IMG/VR virus record: IMGVR_UViG_3300020733_000046
Span: 1 to 30,501 of that record
Reading direction: 5' to 3' (one strand)
Source: a virus
DNA length: 30,501 nucleotides
Shown: in pieces, positions 25,401 to 30,501 of the stretch
Layout: the number at the start of each line of letters is the position of its first letter
Position numbering within the stretch: position 1 is the stretch's first letter
Notes under the pieces: generated by a model
Told to the model about the DNA's origin: nothing
What the model saw: the letters and a program-made list of their open reading frames with translations, nothing else
Database searches by the model: none
Made by a program: the position numbers and the translations under genes

Positions 25401-28232
25401 GTTTCAGAAGGTAGTTCATCCTTTGAGGCAAATGTTTCCGCTGGTGGTATTATTGAAGTAGTACAACAAAATGGTAATGATTTAAATTATTTTACACAAT
25501 ATGTAGATAACTCAAAATACGACTCAACAGATTTGAGATATACGTTATTACCAAGTTGTGCCTTAAATAATACACTAAATAAAGATCAATTTTTAAAGAA
25601 CAATGAAGATTATTTCAGAGTTATATGGAGCGATTTAGATAGTAGTTATATAAATGATACATTAAGTGGACAAACATTTCCATCACCATACGATTATAAT
25701 TATTCATTAATTGATGGATACTCACTTTCAAAAAATTATTTGAAAATAATCGATTTAATGGGTACATTTTCACCGAACATTTTATCTGAGTTCGAAACAA
25801 TGTTTTTAGATTTTGCTTCAGATATCGGTGCAACAACAAATATTGAAACACCAAATCCTAAATTTTATAATACAAAATATGTACATTTTCAAAATTTATT
25901 GAGAGATATGTTCTCAGTAACAGGATTAACAAAATCTTCAAATGGTATTACATTTGTTAATTCTTTGAAAGACGCACAAATTCAAAATTTAGAAAAAATT
26001 ACAACAGTAATTTTGGATGATCATAATTTAGTAAAATTAACAATGGCAAATCCAAAAGAATTAGACGCTCACGTACTAAATGGATTTGCACAAACCTCAT
26101 CAACAAATACTTTAAGTTGGAATCCATTTGATCTCTCACAAGAAACACAAACAAATTTGAATTTAATTGATTTATATTTAGGTCAAGATATTGATAATAG
26201 TTATAGAGATTTTTTCATATTGAATAATATTGAATTAAATGAAACTAACATACTATTGTTTAGACCTTTAATTCTAATTTTTGCGGGATTTTTAAATAAT
26301 CCAAATTTTCAAGGAATGACTTTTCCTGATTATGTAAAAAATTACATAATTCAAAGTAAAAGTCCTAATAATCCAAATTTAACACCTGATGGTTTCAATA
26401 ATAGATTTATACAATTTATTACAACCTTATCCAAAAATTTTGCCGGATTAACATTACCACCAAGTGATAATCAACAAGACTCTACAAATATTTCTGGAGG
26501 ATATAATAATACACCAATAAAAATAGATTTATACAATCATTTTAAATCTTTTAATGATAAATGGGTTGCGGGAAATTCAATCGGACAACGATCGTTGATT
26601 GAAGAATTTTTATTTTTAGATAGAAGAAATAAAGATATTGGTGATGAATATTTTTTAGATATTCAAAAATTAATTCCAATTATTGATGAAAGAAATAAAG
26701 ATATAAATTTATATGAAGCAATTTCATTATTAATTGAAAATTCAGGTTTAGATATGAGACCTTTACCAGCCTATATCAACTTCTATGGAACTAATTATAA
26801 TAATAAAACAAGAACAACTGCATCAAGTAAAACAGCAGGAGACTTGTTTGGAACATTTTTGGAGGTTGATTATCAAGATGCGTCACCAAAAATTGTTATT
26901 CAATTTGTTGGAGACAACTCCAAACATTTAGATAATGGAAGTTCGAATAATACTTTTAATGACGATAGTTTCAATTGTTCAATGGTAAACAATAATCCAC
27001 TTTTATTAACAACGGCAAATGTTGTTAGTCTTGGTGATTTAACTAAGTCAAATAAAGCAGTTTCATTTGAAGTTAGTTTTGGTGATCAAAATCAAGGTAT
27101 TTTTAAATCAATTCAATTGGATCAAACTTCAATTAGAAATACCGCCGCATCATCATATGTTTTAGAAGCTTTAGCAAGATCTGAAACAGGTGCTAACGCT
27201 GCAAGTATGGATGTAAGTCTATTCGATTATTATAAAACCGCAGCTTATAGTTGTGAAGTTACTATGTTAGGAAATGTAATGATTCAACCTACAATGTTTT
27301 TTTATCTGAAAAATGTACCTATGTTTAGAGGTTCATATTGGATAACAGAAGTAAATCATAGTATTAGAAATAACCAAGTAGTAACGACATTTAAAGGTGC
27401 AAGAGTCCCAATCGGAGGATTCCCTGATCCTAAAGATTCGTTTGTGTCATCATATAAGACTTTATTCGACAGGTTAACGGCCAACGCAATTAAATTAGTC
27501 CAATTAGAAAGTACAATAAATCCTGTAACCGATATAATAGTTCACGATTCTAATATTGGGTTTGTGGTTACAGAACCAGGTATTTTACAAAAATGGGAAA
27601 CCCCAAATACATTAATTACATCTTATGCAGGTAGAACTGCTTATGGGGTACCATTTAATGGATGGGGACAAGGAACTGACGGTAAATTTGTACAACTTGT
27701 AAATTATAATGGGACAACATGGTTAAGAGCAAATGTAAAAAGGATGGTTGAAGCCGATTATGGTACGAGAAATATGATGATGTTAAATTCATTACCTAAC
27801 AACTCGTTCGGTATAGTAGATTGGAATTCCGTTTCTGGTTTAACAACAACTAAAAGTTTTTTCACTTTAAATTATGAATTTTTTGCATCAAATGGGAAAG
27901 GACAAATTAGAAATGAAATATATTACCCAAATAGAAATAACCAACCACAAGGTGGAATTAAATGTACCTTTTTTAATCCTGCTAATAATAAAAAAGTACC
28001 TCTGACAACAACGTTCAGTTTTACAACAGTAAACAATGTTAAAGTAATTAATCAAATAGAAGGACCTATAGATACATTTGTTCCAACTGGTTATGGAATT
28101 AGTATGTCATCTAAATTAATGAGTGATTTAGGTTTATCAGATGGTGATATTGTTTATTTCGATGTTGATAATAATGATATTATTAACGGTATTGAGAATT
28201 TAGCATCTCCATCAACATTAAATGGTTACTAA
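22419..28232 (+). CDS. Giant baseplate hub-like protein
   Basis: Protein of 1937 residues, the longest here. An N-terminal domain at about 115-240 contains IRYRLHLVKFSSKFNEANG and FEITTNFVGSTYAFMNDI, a pattern typical of large baseplate proteins of T4-like environmental phages. At about 1581-1668, YSCEVTMLGNVMIQPTMFFY then FRGSYWITEVNHSIRNNQV resembles the hub beta-barrel domains of the gp27/gpD type (C-x-V-x-x-x-G-N-x-x-I-x-P ... G-x-Y-x-I-x-x-V-x-H). The C-terminal 270 residues form a further domain ending GYGISMSSKLMSDLGLSDG then DIVYFDV (about 1892-1916), which could be a double-psi barrel; no catalytic residue can be named. A hub that carries the cell-puncturing or wall-active tip is the likely role. 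It is strongly N/T/Y-rich, with no signal peptide. Confidence 0.65.
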   Translation: MANNNLSGNENILVKIDQNNLIYIDPNNVIDSTGKIVPRGIEQEKLVTYVNLEADIIPRTILAANNDKITYTSIAKGTLNFLKNQDGRDYDTTWTNSYGETTLNSVSGNISGNFSKPDTSGQSLGISSISILIKGANFVPQVNINFIDVRGKTLFEAPDDSPYNAFFHLPWPIFYLTVKGYYGQAIRYRLHLVKFSSKFNEANGNFEITTNFVGSTYAFMNDIPLKGVLNAPYMYSYDNQTPSTKQYNAQSQTYNVTVNKLSRGYELLTSVYAEYKLMGLLDPNFPVKTLKELGETAKILDKILEREIFSGKNSGIDPKILQAMKQLGEAVETYQRDITTWKNRYSKNQTFTNNNIVYNYLVGNGEDATTLKNIIGTSSNTLENIILINNKKIQDVNDLINSVKNKNKDLPVVNIQTISFDKTLYSSKEGLVGVAISYILNLVNDIANKYNQEKQNIDNFLEKRINTVLKDPKLGIGFEPTIRNIFAVICANADVYIRLLKETHQKAFDAGPNRKNMVNQFSIETKNNNNIYPWPEIRKKTDKGKQQVIAYPGEAELISKLQSDKASIWPEVQFLENYYKITTLSVDPNGTKEATASNVNFIFPNNLPTKNVRSVSTSSNLFYNIPYYNQTPSSFIYEIWERCYFFSLFDSFNSETINELAQVEFDNNIKNIINNGYNDNSELISLLKTITVPMPTGNVQLFTVIQNMLSQLSPFQGMSYYNDQLPTTPYLINVMNNPFKTEQYINITDTNNNDSSYTKTSQFLNSYQNEPYRNDIYPFSSSLYKQYVEKYNLNIKGLFNIDTINGFICSPKKNNFYVNSVYTTNLFVNDLTIGSTKINIVNTPYFHNQLFTDFNSEGVYGKYKGSAYLLLNSLPFNDLFNSKDNIFYSSIFKEIGATHFIPYHLILKWGSIYHRYKNYLLNGVDILQGSLNNNFQTQPVNISEFFDNNTNDTFSIDYGGNTYDISYSYENNMGIHPFYDAIFHQIINGYDHYNVSEGSSSFEANVSAGGIIEVVQQNGNDLNYFTQYVDNSKYDSTDLRYTLLPSCALNNTLNKDQFLKNNEDYFRVIWSDLDSSYINDTLSGQTFPSPYDYNYSLIDGYSLSKNYLKIIDLMGTFSPNILSEFETMFLDFASDIGATTNIETPNPKFYNTKYVHFQNLLRDMFSVTGLTKSSNGITFVNSLKDAQIQNLEKITTVILDDHNLVKLTMANPKELDAHVLNGFAQTSSTNTLSWNPFDLSQETQTNLNLIDLYLGQDIDNSYRDFFILNNIELNETNILLFRPLILIFAGFLNNPNFQGMTFPDYVKNYIIQSKSPNNPNLTPDGFNNRFIQFITTLSKNFAGLTLPPSDNQQDSTNISGGYNNTPIKIDLYNHFKSFNDKWVAGNSIGQRSLIEEFLFLDRRNKDIGDEYFLDIQKLIPIIDERNKDINLYEAISLLIENSGLDMRPLPAYINFYGTNYNNKTRTTASSKTAGDLFGTFLEVDYQDASPKIVIQFVGDNSKHLDNGSSNNTFNDDSFNCSMVNNNPLLLTTANVVSLGDLTKSNKAVSFEVSFGDQNQGIFKSIQLDQTSIRNTAASSYVLEALARSETGANAASMDVSLFDYYKTAAYSCEVTMLGNVMIQPTMFFYLKNVPMFRGSYWITEVNHSIRNNQVVTTFKGARVPIGGFPDPKDSFVSSYKTLFDRLTANAIKLVQLESTINPVTDIIVHDSNIGFVVTEPGILQKWETPNTLITSYAGRTAYGVPFNGWGQGTDGKFVQLVNYNGTTWLRANVKRMVEADYGTRNMMMLNSLPNNSFGIVDWNSVSGLTTTKSFFTLNYEFFASNGKGQIRNEIYYPNRNNQPQGGIKCTFFNPANNKKVPLTTTFSFTTVNNVKVINQIEGPIDTFVPTGYGISMSSKLMSDLGLSDGDIVYFDVDNNDIINGIENLASPSTLNGY

Positions 28233-28258
28233 TAATCAAATTATTACAATTTTCTTGA

Positions 28259-28266
28259 TATTTATA
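28259..28266 (+). promoter_or_regulatory. TATTTATA box upstream of the small-gene unit
   Basis: This is an exact copy of the recurrent box, 12 bases before the ATG at 28279, in a 46-base gap without a terminator. Confidence 0.35.
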
Positions 28267-28278
28267 TAAAAAACCTTT

Positions 28279-28482
28279 ATGGATAATAATAAATTAAAAA
28301 ATACCATGGATCAATTTTTAAATCCAAAAAAGATTCAAAATGTATCTAATGATGGTATGGAAAGAGAAGAATGTGATTTAGTAACAGGAGAATGTTATAC
28401 AATCAGAGAAAAAGACGGAATTGTAGAAAGAATAAATAAAAAATACGTTACAAACGACGGTAGACAATTATTACAAGATTAA
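28279..28482 (+). CDS. Small conserved-looking phage protein of unknown function
   Basis: Protein of 67 residues with no recognised domain. A charged helical N-terminus is followed by a compact segment with two cysteines (EECDLVTGECYTIREKDG), which could form a disulfide or a metal site with partners. It ends 4 bases before the next gene, so the two are probably cotranscribed. Its position after the baseplate operon suggests a virion or assembly role, but nothing proves this. Confidence 0.7.
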   Translation: MDNNKLKNTMDQFLNPKKIQNVSNDGMEREECDLVTGECYTIREKDGIVERINKKYVTNDGRQLLQD

Positions 28483-28486
28483 TATT

Positions 28487-29158
28487 ATGTTAGAAAAAAA
28501 ATTAATGGAAGAATTAAATCGTTATAAATCCATAAATGGATACAATTATGGTAACGGAAAAAAAATGATTATGGAACAAGAAGCACCAGTAGACCCAACA
28601 GCAGGTGCAATTCCTCCACCACCAGCAGGTGATGCAGGAGCAGTTCCCCCACCTCCTACAGCAGATGATGCTGCAGGTGCAGTCCCTCCACCACCGGCAG
28701 GAGATGAAGGTGCGATGCCTCCGTCAACAGACACAACTGAAGAAGTGGATATTACTGATTTAGTTAATATGACAAAAAGTATCAAACAAGATCTTGACGA
28801 TAACAGAAATGACTATAGTGGTGCAATTCAAAAAATGGATGACGTTTTTACTAAGTTAAATGATTTAGAATCAAAACTTAGTGAAATGGATGCATTAATG
28901 ACAAAAATCGATCAATTAGGTGAAAAAGTTGAATCAATGAAACCTGAAACACCTGTTGAAAAATTAGAAATGAGATCTTTGGATTCTTATCCGTTTAATG
29001 AAAAACCTGACGAATTTTTTAGTCATAAACAAGATGAAATGAGAAAAAGCGGTAAAAATGAATATGTTTTAACTAAAGATGATGTAAATACATACTCTAA
29101 CGACCAAATTAAACAAACATTTAACCCAGAACAAAAAGAAAATGAATATAAGTTCTAA
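28487..29158 (+). CDS. Pro-rich, coiled-coil protein of unknown function
   Basis: Protein of 223 residues in three parts. Residues 1-35 are a basic helical head. Residues 39-79 hold about three and a half repeats of AGA(I/V)PPPPAGD, a flexible Pro/Ala linker. Residues 87-155 form a predicted coiled coil (LVNMTKSIKQDLDDN, MDDVFTKLNDLESKL, MDALMTKIDQLGEKV), and an acidic/polar C-terminus follows. Such a layout suits a virion linker or fibre-associated protein or an internal scaffold; no family is recognised. The last 17 bases overlap the Dps-like gene. Confidence 0.75.
   Translation: MLEKKLMEELNRYKSINGYNYGNGKKMIMEQEAPVDPTAGAIPPPPAGDAGAVPPPPTADDAAGAVPPPPAGDEGAMPPSTDTTEEVDITDLVNMTKSIKQDLDDNRNDYSGAIQKMDDVFTKLNDLESKLSEMDALMTKIDQLGEKVESMKPETPVEKLEMRSLDSYPFNEKPDEFFSHKQDEMRKSGKNEYVLTKDDVNTYSNDQIKQTFNPEQKENEYKF
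28601..28723 (+). repeat. Tandem repeats coding for the PPPPAGD linker
   Basis: Imperfect units begin at 28601, 28634, 28673 and (partial) 28709, each opening GCAGGTGCA-like and containing a run of proline codons. Unit length is 33-39 bases. The region is clearly GC-richer than the rest of the window and could expand or contract by slippage. Confidence 0.8.
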
Positions 29159-29513
29159 AGTAAAGTTTCTTTTAGAGGTACAATTACAAGTAAAAATTAA
29201 CCATTGGCAAACAAGAGGGTATGCTAGACATAAAGCTTTTGACCAATTATACGAAGAATTAGGTGATTTAATTGATACCTTTGTTGAAACGGCAATGGGT
29301 AAGTATGGTAGATTTAAACTGGAAGAAGAGGATACATCACTTTCATTAGTTAATCTATCTGATTTAGATATCAAAAGTTTTATGAAAACTTCAAAAGAAG
29401 CACTTATTCAGTTTACAACAGAATTTGAAAAAGTTGACACAGATTTAATGAATATTCGTGATGAAATCTTAGGTACGTTTAACCAAATAAGTTATTTACT
29501 TACTTTAGAATAA
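29142..29513 (+). CDS. Small Dps/ferritin-like helical protein
   Basis: Protein of 123 residues, all helical. The segment VKINHWQTRGYARHKAFDQL, then YEELGDLIDTFVE, has H21, H30, D45 and E49. The H30-D45 and D45-E49 distances (15 and 4) equal those of the Dps ferroxidase site (E. coli H63, D78, E82), while H21-H30 is 9 instead of 12. The WxxxGxxxHxxxxxxY pattern is also Dps-like. It is shorter than Dps (about 160 residues), so a four-helix bundle would be trimmed. It also fits a family of small uncharacterised phage proteins. Iron storage or DNA protection is inferred, not shown. It overlaps the previous gene by 17 bases and is followed by a terminator. Confidence 0.6.
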   Translation: MNISSKVKFLLEVQLQVKINHWQTRGYARHKAFDQLYEELGDLIDTFVETAMGKYGRFKLEEEDTSLSLVNLSDLDIKSFMKTSKEALIQFTTEFEKVDTDLMNIRDEILGTFNQISYLLTLE

Positions 29514-29539
29514 AAAATAAATTTTTTTAAAAATAATTG

Positions 29540-29570
29540 AACCCGGATTTTTTAATTCGGGTTTTTTTTT
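29540..29570 (+). terminator. Intrinsic terminator before the SSB gene
   Basis: AACCCG and CGGGTT form a 6-base stem around a 12-base AT-rich loop that can extend the pairing, followed by a long T run. It closes the 28279-29513 unit and isolates the SSB gene. Confidence 0.88.
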
Positions 29571-29614
29571 GTATATTTTATACATAAGATTTTAAAAATT
29601 TAAATTTAAACAAC

Positions 29615-30478
29615 ATGAGTACATTTGATGCAGTACTACAACAGTACGAAAAAAACAAAAACACCGCAGGCGGTAATCAAAACAAAGTATCACAAGAAGA
29701 AAGAATGAAAAAGTATTTCACAACTGTATTACCTAAGGGTACAAGAAGTGGTGAAAAACGTATTCGAATTTTACCTACAAAAGATGGTTCTTCACCATTT
29801 GTAGAAGTTAAATTCCACGAAATCCAAGTGGATGGTCAATGGATGAAATTATATGATCCAGCACAAGAAGGAAAACGTTCCCCATTGAATGAAGTTTATG
29901 AAGCTTTAACAATGACAGGTGTTGAATCAGATAAAGAATTAGCAAGAACCTATCGTTCTCGCAAATTTTATATTGTTAAAGTTATCGATCGTGATAATGA
30001 ACAAGATGGACCAAAATTTTGGAGATTTAAACATAATGCAAAGCAAGATGGAATTTTAGACAAAATTGTACCTGTTTGGAGAAATAAAGGTGATTTAACC
30101 GATACTCAAAAAGGTAGAGATTTAATTCTTTCTTTAACATTAGCTAAATCAGGTAACGGAAAAGAATACACAATAGTAAATTCAATCATTCCTGAAGATG
30201 CTGGTCCATTGAATGAAGATTCATCAGTTTCTGATTCATGGGTTAACGATCCACTAATTTGGTCAGATGTCTATTCTAAAAAAGGAGAAGATTATCTTGA
30301 ATTAGTTGCTAAAGGTGAAGTTCCAAAATGGGATACAACAAATAACGGATGGATTTCAAGTAGTGTAAGTGCTTCTTCTAATGAAGAAACAATAGGATCA
30401 TCAAAAAAATCAACAACACCAACTCCTGTGGTTGACCCACAAGAAGATGCTGAGGTAGATGAAGATTTACCATTCTAA
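29615..30478 (+). CDS. 32: Single-stranded DNA-binding protein, T4 gp32-like, without zinc ligands
   Basis: Protein of 287 residues (T4 gp32 has 301). It has the gp32 layout: a short charged N-terminus with QYEKNKN, an OB-type core (RIRILPTKDGSSPFVEVKFH, then YRSRKFYIVKVIDRDNEQDG and KFWRFKHNAKQDGILDKI), and a Ser/Thr linker leading to an acidic tail. The core pattern RxxRxLP...FxEVxxH and YxxxxxVxxDxxxxxxxGKxxxxxFG-like segments point to phage SSBs. Two oddities: the whole protein has no cysteine, so the zinc site of T4 gp32 is absent, and it ends EDLPF, like the DDDIPF tip of bacterial SSB. It has its own leader after a terminator. It would coat ssDNA during replication and recombination with the polymerase and helicase. 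Confidence 0.88.
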   Translation: MSTFDAVLQQYEKNKNTAGGNQNKVSQEERMKKYFTTVLPKGTRSGEKRIRILPTKDGSSPFVEVKFHEIQVDGQWMKLYDPAQEGKRSPLNEVYEALTMTGVESDKELARTYRSRKFYIVKVIDRDNEQDGPKFWRFKHNAKQDGILDKIVPVWRNKGDLTDTQKGRDLILSLTLAKSGNGKEYTIVNSIIPEDAGPLNEDSSVSDSWVNDPLIWSDVYSKKGEDYLELVAKGEVPKWDTTNNGWISSSVSASSNEETIGSSKKSTTPTPVVDPQEDAEVDEDLPF

Positions 30479-30501
30479 TTATCAATGGAGGGTCTTATTA
30501 T

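Noticed and set aside
28546-28785. 79-codon minus-strand Gly/Ala-rich ORF
   Set aside because: It is the antisense of the Pro-codon repeats, which read as Gly runs on the other strand.
30485-30501. ATG opening a frame that leaves the window (MEGLI)
   Set aside because: It may be the start of the next gene six bases after the SSB stop, but five codons cannot support a call.
1-30501. tRNA genes, CRISPR arrays, IS elements and integrase/attachment sites
   Set aside because: I saw no cloverleaf-like segment, no regularly spaced repeats, no transposase or integrase motif; the spacers are short and AT-rich.

Overview
The window looks like part of the genome of a strictly lytic, contractile-tailed phage (myovirus) distantly related to T4, probably infecting a Bacteroidota host. 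The T4-type signature is a proofreading family B DNA polymerase, a gp32-like ssDNA-binding protein, a tail sheath with the FVSPGVYT start, a 162-residue gp19-like tail tube, a gp26-like hub protein, a tape measure and a gp53-like LysM baseplate protein. The DNA is very AT-rich. Most starts lack a Shine-Dalgarno sequence and sit behind A/T-rich leaders, which is the habit of Bacteroidota and their phages; the host assignment is inference. No tRNA, CRISPR array, integrase or IS element was seen.

Layout. 1-115: tail end of an unidentified gene. 207-3104: DNA polymerase. 3101-8141: a mixed-strand block with a neck protein (gp13-like) on minus, a putative PD-(D/E)XK nuclease on plus, and an SNF2-type helicase on minus. 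The helicase Walker A motif is split by a 375-residue LAGLIDADG intein that has the residues of a class 3 (WCT) intein. 8192-10209: a gp14-like neck candidate, a gp15-like tail-completion candidate with two C-terminal beta repeats, and a separate 88-residue gene made mostly of a third copy of that repeat. 10210-10479: a 51-codon minus-strand gene, probably a small DNA-binding protein, and a divergent control region with a perfect inverted repeat. 10480-14277: an enlarged tail sheath and the tail tube, each followed by an intrinsic terminator. 14323-28232: the baseplate and tail-length block: gp26-like hub protein, a small overlapping +1-frame ORF without an ATG at its head, tape measure, a 1611-residue baseplate protein with an OmpA-C-like domain, gp53-like LysM protein, and a 1937-residue hub-like protein. 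28279-29513: three small genes (unknown, Pro-rich/coiled coil, Dps-like). 29540-29570: terminator. 29615-30478: gp32-like SSB.

How it works together. The 8192-28232 genes supply neck, sheath, tube, tape measure and baseplate of one contractile tail. Polymerase, SNF2 helicase and SSB belong to replication and recombination. The most interesting single item is the predicted class 3 intein at the catalytic lysine-threonine junction of the helicase. Others are the gp32 homologue without cysteines but with a bacterial SSB-like C-terminal tip, the peptidoglycan-binding-like domain inside a baseplate protein, and the overlapping frame after the gp26-like gene.
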